Source: Paenarthrobacter sp. AR 02
GTDB lineage: Bacteria > Actinomycetota > Actinomycetes > Actinomycetales > Micrococcaceae
Assembly (NCBI RefSeq): GCF_021538675.1
Contig: NZ_JAJUKH010000003.1
Location: forward strand, 1-64,000
DNA length: 64,000 bases
Reading direction: 5' to 3'
Under the pieces are notes generated by a model that saw only the letters and a list, made by a program, of their open reading frames with translations, ran no database searches and had not been told where the DNA came from. Each line of letters begins with the position of its first letter. Within the stretch, counting starts at the first letter, position 1. Positions 43,335 to 52,053 of this stretch are shown here, one piece after another. The translations under genes and the position numbers were made by a program.

Positions 43335-45470
43335 GTGACCGCTTGGAACGAAGACACCGAGGCCGGAGCGTCCGAGCTCGGAGCCGTGACCGTCGTCGAA
43401 GGTTCATCCTTCTGTATCTCCTCGCACTCAGGTGATGTTCACGGAGGCGGCTCCCAAGGCGCGTACTACCAGGACACCCGCGTGGTTTCGCGGTGGGTGC
43501 TGCGCATCAACGGCGAGCCCCGCGAACCCCTGGTGGCCCGCAATCCCACGGCCTTCCAAGCTGAATACGTGGGACGCGCGTGCACGGAAGACGGCCGGTT
43601 CGAGAGCCCGCTGCTGGTGCAACACCAGCGCACCGTCGGCTCTGGCCTCCGGGACGACCTCACCATCCGGAACTACTCCGCGCAGCCCACCACGTGCGCC
43701 ATGGAACTGCTGATCGACGCGGACCTGGCCGACCTTTTCGACGTGAAAGGCGGCCGGGCAAGTACAACCGGGGAGACCGTCAGGTCTGTCCGCGGGAACG
43801 ATCTGCATATCGAGTCACTGCACGCCGACGGGCAGCGCCGCGGCGTATCCTTCCAAGCCCAGGAAGCTACTGCTACCGAGGACGGGCTCACCTTCCAGGT
43901 CACCATCCCGCCCCGCAGCCACTGGTCCACCACCGTGATCGCCCTGCCACTGATCAACGGCAAAGCACCCGACAACCCGTTCATCGCCGGGACGCCCCTA
44001 AGCCACAGCGTGGCCGCCCAACGCTACGTCCAATGGGAAGAGCACGTACCGCGTATCCGGCTGACGGACCAGAACGTGACGGACGTGCTGGACCAGAGCC
44101 AACGCGACCTCGGCTCCCTCCGCATTTTCGACGACAACCACCCCGGGCGTGCCGCAATCGCCGCCGGGGCACCCTGGTTCATGGCGTTGTTCGGACGCGA
44201 CTCCCTCCTGGCCTCGTACATGTCCCTCATGATCGACCCCAGCCTGGCCGCGGGAACCCTCCAAACCCTGGCCGGCCTGCAGGGCAGCAAAGTGGACAAC
44301 GATTCAGAGGAAGAACCGGGGCGGATGCCCCACGAAGTCCGTTTGGGAGCCAGCGCCGGCTTGTCCTTGGGCGGCACGGCGTACTACGGGACGGCGGACG
44401 CCACACCCCTTTTCGTATCCACGCTTGGCGAACTCAGCCGCTGGGGCCTGGGCGAGGACATCATCGAATCCCTCCTTCCCCATGCCGACCGGGCCATCGA
44501 CTGGATGGAACAGTACGGGGACAAAGACGGGGACGGGTTCATCGAGTACCAGCGGCCCAACAAGCATGGGCTGGTGAACCAAGGGTGGAAGGACTCCTGG
44601 GACGGCATCAACTTCGCCGACGGCACGTTGGCTGAGACCCCGATCGCGCTCTGCGAGGTGCAGGCTTACGCCTACGCGGCCTACGTGGGCCGGTCCCTGT
44701 TGGCGCGCGCGGCGGGCGACACCGCCGTCGAGCGTCGTTGCGCCGACCGGGCCGAAGCCTTGAAAGCCGCCTTCAACGAACGGTTCTGGCTCCCGGACCG
44801 CGGGTATTTTGCGCTCGCCCTGGACAAGGACAAAAAGCCCGTGGACTCCTGCACCTCCAACATGGGCCACTGCCTGTGGGTGGGCATCGTGGATGAAGAC
44901 AAAGCGCCGCAGGTTGCCGAACGGCTCATGTCACCGGAGATGTTCACCGGCTGGGGCATCCGCACCCTGGGCTCCGACATGGGTGCCTACAACCCGGTCA
45001 GCTACCACAACGGCTCCGTCTGGCCGCACGATACAGCGCTCGCCGCCACCGGGCTCATGCGGTACGGCTTCGTGGAGGAGGCCAGCAAGGTGGCGGGTGG
45101 ATTGTTCGACGCCGCCGAACACTTCGGCGGCCAGCTCCCCGAACTTTTTTGTGGCTTTGACCGCGGCGACTTCACCAACCCGGTTCCCTATCCGACGGCG
45201 TGTTCCCCCCAAGCATGGGCGGCTGCGGCACCGGTCCAACTCGCCCGGATCCTGCTGCGGTTCGATCCCGACTTCACCCGCAGTGTGCTCCACCTGGCGC
45301 CGATCTTGCCTGCTTCCCTGGGCACCTTTGAGGCCGACAACGTGCTGCTGGGGCGATCACGGATCAGGGTGGAAGCGAACGGTTCTTCCGGCAGAGTTGC
45401 CGGTCTCCCCGCGGGACTGGAACTGCGGTCCGATCCGCGGCCGCCCCTTACCGGAGAGCTGTTCGGCTAG
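43335..45470 (+). CDS. Amylo-alpha-1,6-glucosidase-like (GH15/63-clan) protein
   Basis: GTG 43335 (AGAAGGA upstream) gives 711 residues. The N-terminal glycogen-debranching-type beta domain (about 1-235) starts LGAVTVVEGSSFCISSHSGD. A six-hairpin alpha/alpha barrel follows, with APWFMALFGRDSLLASYMS, NQGWKDSWDGINFADG and YHNGSVWPHDTALAA carrying the usual acidic catalytic residues. It probably cleaves alpha-1,6 or other alpha-glucosidic bonds in glycogen or related glycans. An earlier GTG at 43308 overlaps the glycosyltransferase stop but lacks a ribosome site. Confidence 0.88.
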   Translation: MTAWNEDTEAGASELGAVTVVEGSSFCISSHSGDVHGGGSQGAYYQDTRVVSRWVLRINGEPREPLVARNPTAFQAEYVGRACTEDGRFESPLLVQHQRTVGSGLRDDLTIRNYSAQPTTCAMELLIDADLADLFDVKGGRASTTGETVRSVRGNDLHIESLHADGQRRGVSFQAQEATATEDGLTFQVTIPPRSHWSTTVIALPLINGKAPDNPFIAGTPLSHSVAAQRYVQWEEHVPRIRLTDQNVTDVLDQSQRDLGSLRIFDDNHPGRAAIAAGAPWFMALFGRDSLLASYMSLMIDPSLAAGTLQTLAGLQGSKVDNDSEEEPGRMPHEVRLGASAGLSLGGTAYYGTADATPLFVSTLGELSRWGLGEDIIESLLPHADRAIDWMEQYGDKDGDGFIEYQRPNKHGLVNQGWKDSWDGINFADGTLAETPIALCEVQAYAYAAYVGRSLLARAAGDTAVERRCADRAEALKAAFNERFWLPDRGYFALALDKDKKPVDSCTSNMGHCLWVGIVDEDKAPQVAERLMSPEMFTGWGIRTLGSDMGAYNPVSYHNGSVWPHDTALAATGLMRYGFVEEASKVAGGLFDAAEHFGGQLPELFCGFDRGDFTNPVPYPTACSPQAWAAAAPVQLARILLRFDPDFTRSVLHLAPILPASLGTFEADNVLLGRSRIRVEANGSSGRVAGLPAGLELRSDPRPPLTGELFG

Positions 45471-45997
45471 AGTTCGTGCTCCATGACGAAGTCGTGCTCT
45501 ACGGTGTTACCCAGTTTGAAGGACTTGGTGCCCACTTTCTGGAAACCGCTCTTTTCGTAGAAGCGGATGGCTTTGGCGTTCTCGCTGTTCACGCCGAGCC
45601 AGACACCCGCCGCGCCCTTGTCCGCGGCGTGGGCCATGGAAGCCTGCATCAGCCTTGATGCCGCTCCGTGGCCGTGGTGGTCCGGGTGGACGTAGCACTT
45701 GCTCAGCTCCGTGGACGGCAGGAACGAGAGCACGGAGGCGACGTCGGGATCGCTGGCCGGCTTGGCAACCAGGAGGGTGTAACCGTTGAGCAGGCCGTCG
45801 TCGTCGAGCACCAGGATGGTGATCTTCGGATCGGCCAAGTAGTCCTGGAAGTTGGACTCGCTCAGCGTCTTCTCAAGGTGGGCCTGAATGTCCGCCGGTG
45901 AAGCGCCGGGCGGGCAGGCCAGCGGAAAGGTGACGGCTGCCAGCTCAGCCAGTTTCCCGGCGTCGTGTGCGGTTGCCGTGCGGATGGTCTCGGTCAT
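45467..45997 (-). CDS. GNAT family N-acetyltransferase
   Basis: This 176-residue acetyltransferase has the acetyl-CoA site VHPDHHGHGAASRLMQASM (Q/RxxGxG/A-like) and the typical C-terminal VNSENAKAIRFYEKSGFQKVG. The substrate is not predictable. Its end overlaps the convergent glucosidase gene by 4 bases. Confidence 0.9.
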   Translation of the reverse strand: MTETIRTATAHDAGKLAELAAVTFPLACPPGASPADIQAHLEKTLSESNFQDYLADPKITILVLDDDGLLNGYTLLVAKPASDPDVASVLSFLPSTELSKCYVHPDHHGHGAASRLMQASMAHAADKGAAGVWLGVNSENAKAIRFYEKSGFQKVGTKSFKLGNTVEHDFVMEHEL

Positions 45998-46023
45998 GTG
46001 TTTCCCCCTCGGAGTTCCTTGGG

Positions 46024-46064
46024 CAGCTGATGCCCCTAAGAACGAATCTTAAGGGCATCAGCTG
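46024..46064 (-). terminator. Terminator of the DFA operon
   Basis: Seventeen-base arms (46024-46040 and 46048-46064) pair with one mismatch around AACGAAT. The hairpin starts 16 bases past the last gene of the minus-strand operon and before the GNAT gene. Confidence 0.75.
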
Positions 46065-46079
46065 GGCGAAAACTCCGGA

Positions 46080-47414
46080 TCACAAAGTAGGGGTGGCCCT
46101 GACGGCGTTGGTGCCCCTGTCCGCGACTACCTGCGCATCACTGCCGGAATCGAGGATGGTGTTGCGCGCCGAGCCGGGATCCACCAAGACGGCGGTCACG
46201 GCCAGGTCCTCCACATCATCTGTGGCAAGCAGGGCATCCACTTGGGCTTCGAAGCAATCATCGCTTGTTGAGGAGTGGACGTTCATGGCCACGACGTGGT
46301 TGTTGGACACGAAGTTTCCGGCGCCCTCACGCAGCCGCACGATGACCGGCGTCGCGCCTTCCGGACGGATGCTCGCCGAGTCGATGATCTGCGAGAAATG
46401 GTTCCCGATCACGGAGTTGTTGCTGCCGCTGACGGTGAGGATCCCGTGCAGGTCGTCCAGCCCGTTGCCGATTCCCAGGAACGGTGTCCACGGCTCATGG
46501 TCGCGCAGGAAGTGGTTGGTGGCGACGAGGTTCTCCGAGCTGTTGCCTTCAAGGACCACCATGCCCGGGTAGAAGGAGTGCAGGCGGTTATTGGTGACGC
46601 TCGAGCGGGTGACGCCGCTGAACCGGACGCTGCTCGCCCCGCGGGGGAAGACGTTATTGGCAGTGACCAGCAGGCCACCATGGTTCTCGGCGTAGATCGA
46701 GTGGCCTTTGAAGCCGGCCCCGATCAGGTTATCCGTGATCTTGGAGGCCTGACCCCAGCCGCGGAGTTCGATGCAGCTTCCACACTCGGCAATGAAGTTG
46801 TTGTGGATAGAGAGGGCGTCCGCGTTGTGGATGGTCAGCGCGTGTTCAAGGTAGATGAAGCCCATTTCGTTGACCCGGAAGGAATCGTTGGCGCTGGCCA
46901 CATGGATGCCGGTCTTGCCGTTCACGTAGGTGTTTTCCGCGGGCAGGTCCGAGCCGTCCGGAGTGAAGTGCAGTCCGTCGATGCAGAAGTTGGCGAACTC
47001 CACTGAGCTGATCCGGGGGCTGCCCGCCCGCTCGACAAGGAACGCGGCTCCACCCGCCGGGTCGGCGCTGTCACCGACGGGGAGGTCAACCAGGACGCGG
47101 CTTCCCCCGGGCCACAGCTCGTGGAGATCCGGCCATTCGTCTTCGGGAACGTTGAACCGGATGCTTGAGGACGTAAAACCGTGTCCCGAGCCCTGGATCC
47201 TGAGGAAGCTGATGTCAATCAAAACCTGTGTCCGCAGGCGATAGTCGCCGGGCGGGAGGTAAATCACGGCTCCCGGCTTGCCGCCGTCGTTCACGTTTGA
47301 GGCGTTCTGGCGGTCCTTGATGTCGGCGATGATGCTGTTGATGACCTCGCCGACATCTTCGGAGGGATTACCGACGTGCCAGCTGGTCACGTCGTAGTAG
47401 TTGCTGCTGGACAT
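46080..47414 (-). CDS. Cytoplasmic GH91 enzyme, probable DFA III hydrolase (DFA-IIIase)
   Basis: From ATG 47414 (GAGG upstream) this has 444 residues, the length of known DFA-IIIases; an ATG at 47429 lacks a ribosome site. It is a right-handed beta-helix clearly homologous to the secreted enzyme at 54611 (GKTGI.VAS.NDS, MGF.YLEHAL, NFIAECGSCIELRG), but has no signal peptide. Such intracellular relatives open difructose anhydride III to inulobiose. The position of the presumed catalytic Asp of the secreted enzyme is Asn here (HNNFIAE versus HDNMIAE), while the Glu 11 residues later is kept (CIEL). The activity should therefore be tested. It is the last gene of the operon. Confidence 0.88.
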   Translation of the reverse strand: MSSSNYYDVTSWHVGNPSEDVGEVINSIIADIKDRQNASNVNDGGKPGAVIYLPPGDYRLRTQVLIDISFLRIQGSGHGFTSSSIRFNVPEDEWPDLHELWPGGSRVLVDLPVGDSADPAGGAAFLVERAGSPRISSVEFANFCIDGLHFTPDGSDLPAENTYVNGKTGIHVASANDSFRVNEMGFIYLEHALTIHNADALSIHNNFIAECGSCIELRGWGQASKITDNLIGAGFKGHSIYAENHGGLLVTANNVFPRGASSVRFSGVTRSSVTNNRLHSFYPGMVVLEGNSSENLVATNHFLRDHEPWTPFLGIGNGLDDLHGILTVSGSNNSVIGNHFSQIIDSASIRPEGATPVIVRLREGAGNFVSNNHVVAMNVHSSTSDDCFEAQVDALLATDDVEDLAVTAVLVDPGSARNTILDSGSDAQVVADRGTNAVRATPTL

Positions 47415-47445
47415 GGTGTGGATCCTCATGAAGTGGTGGGGGTGG

Positions 47446-48387
47446 TCAGATGGCGGGTTGGTGTGCGGGCAGGTCGGCCAACAGCTCGTCCGACGTCGGC
47501 GGGTTGGCGCCCGCGCGCCGCACCGTGATGGCTGCGGCCTTGGTGGCCAAACGCCCCAACGAGTCCAGGGCTTCGGGCCCCAGCCCTTCGGCTTTCCTAG
47601 CCAGGAGCCCGTAGATCAGGGCGGCCATGTAGGAGTCGCCGGCGCCAATGGTGTCCACCACTACAGACTTCACGGACGGAACCAGAACCTGCCCTCCCGG
47701 GGTTGAGAGCAGCGACCCATCTGAACCCTTGGTGACAACGGCCAGGCCGGCCCCCAGGTGCAGGATGCGTTGCGCAATGTCTTCCAGCGCCAACCCCGGA
47801 TAGAGCCACCGGGCGTCCTCGTCGCTGAGTTTGACCACCTCGGTGAAGGGGATGAGGTCCTCAAAGATTCCCTTCGCTTCGGCCTGGCTACCCAGCAGCG
47901 CGGGCCGGATGTTGGGGTCATAGGTCACCACGCAGCGCTGGTGCGACTGCTCCAGGAGTGTCCGGACTGCCGCCGCTCCGGGTGCAAGGAAGGTGGCGAT
48001 CGATCCGGTGTGCAGAACCTTGGGAAGGGTCATCGGTGCGGTGGCGGGCAGGTCCCAGGTGATATCGAAGTCGTAATGGGCTGAACCGTCGGATGCCAGG
48101 GTGGCGGTTGCAGTGGCGGTTCGGTCCCGTTTTCCGGGACCAACCAGGAGTTCGACGCCGGCACTGGCCAGGTGCCGCTGGATGGCGGCACCGTGGTGGT
48201 CGTCTCCGATCGACGTCATCAAGGCGGTGCGGACGCCCAGCCGGCCAAGTCCGTAGGCGACGTTTGCCGGGGATCCTCCGGGGTGCTCCTCAGTACCGCC
48301 GGGGGCGACGACAATATCCACCAGGGCTTCGCCAACAACTACAACGTCGGGGTCTGTTCCAGGGAGGGCAGGTTTTGCTTCGTGCAT
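47446..48387 (-). CDS. PfkB-family fructokinase
   Basis: ATG 48387 with AAGGA upstream gives 313 residues. The PfkB fold is clear: VVVVGEALVDIVVAPGG at the start with the sugar-binding GGSPANVAYGLGRLG, and the C-terminal signature DTIGAGDSYMAALIYGLL with the catalytic Asp in GAGD. It should phosphorylate the fructose released by the GH32 enzyme next door (13 bases upstream) to fructose 6-phosphate. Confidence 0.92.
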   Translation of the reverse strand: MHEAKPALPGTDPDVVVVGEALVDIVVAPGGTEEHPGGSPANVAYGLGRLGVRTALMTSIGDDHHGAAIQRHLASAGVELLVGPGKRDRTATATATLASDGSAHYDFDITWDLPATAPMTLPKVLHTGSIATFLAPGAAAVRTLLEQSHQRCVVTYDPNIRPALLGSQAEAKGIFEDLIPFTEVVKLSDEDARWLYPGLALEDIAQRILHLGAGLAVVTKGSDGSLLSTPGGQVLVPSVKSVVVDTIGAGDSYMAALIYGLLARKAEGLGPEALDSLGRLATKAAAITVRRAGANPPTSDELLADLPAHQPAI

Positions 48388-48400
48388 TCCGGGCTTTTCC

Positions 48401-49969
48401 TTAGGCGATTGATGAGACTGCGAGCTTGCGGACGGTTGCAATGCCACCCTCGGCTGACAACCAGTTTTGGAGGCTGTTGGCTTCGGGAAAAACGAGATCT
48501 GTCAGGACCACTTTGCCGTCCTGCGCGAAGACTTCCACGGAGCATTGGTCCAGGACGATCAGCAGTTTAAGGATGCCGTCCTCCAAAGCGGTCGGGGCCG
48601 ATTCCACTGATGCGAACTTCCCGTGGAACTGGGTATCTCCCGACTGCCTGCGGTCCAGGGTGAGCCGCCCGCTGCCCGTGTTGTAGCCCAGCACCGTGCG
48701 CTGGCTCCCGTCGGTGCTGCCAAGCAGGCTGAACTCAACGCGTTCGGCGCTTCCCGGAACAATCTCGGCTTCGATGACCTGCGCGGTGCCGGGAACGGCG
48801 TCGGCCAGCCTAAGGGCAGTTCCGCCTACATTGAACGGCGCCGGACTTACCGCTGGGCTTACCTCCACCCGCTGGTCGGGAAGGACCGGGTGCTGGATCA
48901 GTTGGAGGGAGCCGTTTACTGAGCTGAGCCGCAGTTCCCGTGCCAGGGTCATCGAGGACCGCCAGGGCGCCGTGGGCAATTGGTTGGCGTAGTCCCAGTT
49001 GTTCATCCAGCCGATGGTGATGCGCCGGTTGGCAGGGACGTTGCTGAAGGACACGGAGGCGTAGCAGTCGCGGCCCCAGTCCAGCCAGAGGCATTGCTGC
49101 AACGCCGCCTGAGCCGCATCCTTGTCGGGGAAGGACGACAACCCGGCGGGAGCGGCGAGCGAGCCCGCGTCCGGGACGAAACGGACGCCGTCGAAGTCCC
49201 CCACGAAGTACTGGCCGCCCGAACCGCCAGCCACAGCACCCGGGTTGACGTTGACGATCAGCACCCATTTGGTGTTGTCCGGATCGCCGTCCACCTCCAA
49301 CGGGAACAGATCGGGGCATTCCCATTCACCGGCGTCGGCGTTGGCCGGCCCAAAGTCGCTGAGGAAATCCCACGATTTGAGGTCCTGGGAACGGTACAGG
49401 ACCACTTTCTGGTGCTGCGCTTCAACTGCGACCATCACCCAGAAGGACCCTCCTGCGCCCTCGTAGCGGAACACTTTGGGATCCCGGAAGTGCGCTGAGT
49501 TTCTGGTGAGGACAGGGTTTTCATCGTATTTGAGCCACGTCATTCCGCCATCGGTGCTGTAGGCGAGGGACTGGGCCTGCGTGCCGCCGTAAGGGGAGCC
49601 GGCCTTGAAGGCGCTGGTGTAGACAGCCACCAAGGCCGGGGAGTCGACCGTTCCAAACCCGGACGTGTTGCCGTGGTCCACAACGACACTTCCGGAGAAA
49701 ATGTCCTCAACCTCGTCGCCGGCAATGGCGACCGGGTGCTCAGTCCAGTGGATGAGGTCGGGGGACGTGGCATGGCCCCAGGACATGTTGCCCCAGACGT
49801 TTCCGTAAGGGTTGTTCTGGAAGAAGAGGTGGTAGAAACCGTCGTGGAACACCAGGCCGTTGGGGTCATTCAGCCACGTGTCGCTTGCCGTGAAATGGAT
49901 GGCAGGGCGGAACCGGGGGGTTACGTCCGGGGCTGTTTCCGGGCGTGCGGCATCAAGGCTACTGGACAT
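48401..49969 (-). CDS. Cytoplasmic GH32 beta-fructosidase
   Basis: This 522-residue enzyme without signal peptide has the GH32 triad: nucleophile Asp35 in WLNDPNG, Asp163 in FRDPKVF, and acid/base Glu217 in WECPDLF. The C-terminal beta-sandwich is also visible (VEVFAQDGKVVLTDLVFP). It should split inulobiose and other short fructans (or sucrose) to free fructose inside the cell. It lies between the LacI repressor and the fructokinase. Confidence 0.95.
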   Translation of the reverse strand: MSSSLDAARPETAPDVTPRFRPAIHFTASDTWLNDPNGLVFHDGFYHLFFQNNPYGNVWGNMSWGHATSPDLIHWTEHPVAIAGDEVEDIFSGSVVVDHGNTSGFGTVDSPALVAVYTSAFKAGSPYGGTQAQSLAYSTDGGMTWLKYDENPVLTRNSAHFRDPKVFRYEGAGGSFWVMVAVEAQHQKVVLYRSQDLKSWDFLSDFGPANADAGEWECPDLFPLEVDGDPDNTKWVLIVNVNPGAVAGGSGGQYFVGDFDGVRFVPDAGSLAAPAGLSSFPDKDAAQAALQQCLWLDWGRDCYASVSFSNVPANRRITIGWMNNWDYANQLPTAPWRSSMTLARELRLSSVNGSLQLIQHPVLPDQRVEVSPAVSPAPFNVGGTALRLADAVPGTAQVIEAEIVPGSAERVEFSLLGSTDGSQRTVLGYNTGSGRLTLDRRQSGDTQFHGKFASVESAPTALEDGILKLLIVLDQCSVEVFAQDGKVVLTDLVFPEANSLQNWLSAEGGIATVRKLAVSSIA

Positions 49970-50011
49970 GTGGTGCGTTCCTTTTGGGACGTTGAAGTGG
50001 CTGACTGGGCG

Positions 50012-51052
50012 TTAGCGGGGAGCTGCGACGGAATCGCGGGTCACCAACGGACAGCCCAGGATGGTGGGGTGGAGTGCCATCAAGGACAGGTCTTCCTTGC
50101 CCTCAATGGCGTCAATAAGGTGTTCCGTAGCCCAGGCCCCCATCTCGTAGTGGGGGAGGGCGACGGTGGTGAGGCCGGGGTGGAGGTTGGCGGCGATCAG
50201 TTCCTGGTCGTCAAAGCCCACTACGGAAAGGTCGCGGGGAATGTTGAGTCCCAGTTCGGCGGCCGCCCGGTAGGCACCCATGGCCATGCGGTCGTTGTAG
50301 CAGAACAGTGCCGTAGGCCTCTCCGTCCGCGAGAGAATGCGTTTCGCCGCCTCATAGCCGCCCTGCACTTCGGAGGCCTCGGACTCGACAGGTGCCGCAT
50401 CGCCGTCGAGCCCTGCTTCGTTGAGCATGGCCCGGAAGGCCTGGAGCCGCTGGCGGGTTGCTGGCACATCATCGGTGTTGTTGATGAAACCCACCCGGGT
50501 GTGGCCGGCGTCGAGGAGGGCGCCTACAGCGGCGCGGGCGCCGCCATCCTCGTCCGGTACCACTGCGGTGATGTTCCCGCCAATGGCAACGGAGTCCACC
50601 AGGACCGACGGGACGCTGGCCAGGTTCTCCGGGAGTTCCACGTTGCGGTGGTACATGGTGGCGTAAAGGATCCCGTCCACACGCCGCTCCAGGAGGGCCT
50701 GCACGTCGGCTTGCCTTGATTCGAGGCTGGCTGAACCCGGGGTGTTGATGATCATGAGGTTGTACCCCCGGGCTTTGGCGGCCTCATCAGCGCCAAGGAT
50801 GATCCTGCCCGCGTGGGGCGTTGTGGCGATTTCCTCGCTGACCAGCCCCAGCATGCCGGTCCTTTGCGTACGGAGGGCCTGGGCCAGGCGGTTGGGGCCG
50901 TAACCGAGTTCTTCGGCGGCCATCCTGACTTTGTCCCGCGTTTCGGGGCTGATCCGGGCATAGGAAACCTCGTTGAGGACGTGGGACACGGTGGTGACGG
51001 ACACGCCGGCGGCGACGGCTACGTCCTTGATACCGATGTTCTTGCTGCTCAT
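50012..51052 (-). CDS. LacI family repressor of the DFA/inulin locus
   Basis: From ATG 51052 this has 346 residues: helix-turn-helix IKDVAVAAGVSVTTVSHVLN, hinge PNRLAQALRTQRTGMLGLVS, and a sugar-binding domain ending HPTILGCPLVTRDSVA. It sits inside the operon it presumably controls, between permease and GH32 genes. The operator-like palindrome at 54369 and the shared motif in the IFT promoter are the likely targets. The inducer could be DFA III, inulobiose or fructose. Confidence 0.93.
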   Translation of the reverse strand: MSSKNIGIKDVAVAAGVSVTTVSHVLNEVSYARISPETRDKVRMAAEELGYGPNRLAQALRTQRTGMLGLVSEEIATTPHAGRIILGADEAAKARGYNLMIINTPGSASLESRQADVQALLERRVDGILYATMYHRNVELPENLASVPSVLVDSVAIGGNITAVVPDEDGGARAAVGALLDAGHTRVGFINNTDDVPATRQRLQAFRAMLNEAGLDGDAAPVESEASEVQGGYEAAKRILSRTERPTALFCYNDRMAMGAYRAAAELGLNIPRDLSVVGFDDQELIAANLHPGLTTVALPHYEMGAWATEHLIDAIEGKEDLSLMALHPTILGCPLVTRDSVAAPR

Positions 51053-51080
51053 TGACTCCCACGTCCTTATGGTTGGTGAC

Positions 51081-51094
51081 GCCCCCGAAGGGGC
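51081..51094 (-). other. UUCG-type hairpin between permease and lacI genes
   Basis: On the minus strand GCCCC-TTCG-GGGGC forms a small stem capped by a UUCG-like tetraloop in the 71-base gap. There is no T-run, so it may stabilise the upstream transporter mRNA or mark partial termination within the operon. Confidence 0.45.
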
Positions 51095-51123
51095 TATCAG
51101 TAGGCTACTCGTTGATGGTGGCG

Positions 51124-52053
51124 CTAGCCCTTGACCGCACCCAGCGTCATGCCCGCCACGATCTTGCGCTGCAGCAGGAGCGTCAGCAGGATGACCGGGA
51201 TCGAGTACACCGCGGCGAGGGCCGTCATGGAACCCCAGTCCAGGCCGAACTGCGTTTGGAAGTTCGCGATCACCACTGGCGTTGTCTGGGAGCGGATCGC
51301 CGTCATCAGGAGTGCGAACAGGAATTCGTTCCAGGAAGCCAGGAAGGCGAAGATCGCTGTGACGGCGATACCGCCGGACACCACGGGGATGACCACCCGC
51401 CACAGGGCACCAAGCCTGCTGCATCCGTCCACGGTTGCGGCTTCTTCAAGGTCCCGGGGGACGGATTCGAAGAAGCTGGACATCAGCCAGATCGAGAGGG
51501 GCAGCGAGATGGTGGTGTGCGCAATGGACAGGGCTATGGGGGTGTCGGCCAGGCCTGCGGAGGACATCATGGACGCCAGCGGAATGCCGATGGCCACCGG
51601 CGGGACCATGCGGGTCACCAGTGCGGCCATGATGAACACGCGGCCGCTGGGGGTCTTGTACCGGGTGATGCCGTAGGCGGCCGGCACTGCCAGGACCAGT
51701 GACAACAGCGTGCTGATGACCGCTGTTTGGATGCTGTTGATGAAGGACGCCACCACGCCGCTGCGGCCCAGTGCGCTGGTGTAGTTCTCCAACGTCCACT
51801 CGCGGGGCAGGATGGTGGGCGGGACGGCGATGGTGTCGATCGGCGTCTTGAACGACGTGAACAGCAGGTACAGGAACGGGAAACCGTACAGCACCATTGC
51901 TACCGCCAGCAGGATCCACAGGATGGTCCGCGTGCTGCGCCGGCCGGCTTCGAGCCCTTCACGGTTGACCCCGCGACGCCGCAGTACGGGCTGGCTGGGT
52001 GAAGCGCTCGACGGCGGTGGCCCGGCTTTGGTGGTGATGCTTGCGGTGCTCAT
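51124..52053 (-). CDS. ABC sugar permease, MalG type (DFA importer)
   Basis: This 309-residue permease with six membrane segments has the EAA motif RDLEEAATVDGCSRLGALWR. It overlaps the stop of the MalF-type gene by one base, so the two subunits are coupled. It completes the importer with the binding protein at 53015. No ATPase is encoded in the operon. Confidence 0.92.
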   Translation of the reverse strand: MSTASITTKAGPPPSSASPSQPVLRRRGVNREGLEAGRRSTRTILWILLAVAMVLYGFPFLYLLFTSFKTPIDTIAVPPTILPREWTLENYTSALGRSGVVASFINSIQTAVISTLLSLVLAVPAAYGITRYKTPSGRVFIMAALVTRMVPPVAIGIPLASMMSSAGLADTPIALSIAHTTISLPLSIWLMSSFFESVPRDLEEAATVDGCSRLGALWRVVIPVVSGGIAVTAIFAFLASWNEFLFALLMTAIRSQTTPVVIANFQTQFGLDWGSMTALAAVYSIPVILLTLLLQRKIVAGMTLGAVKG

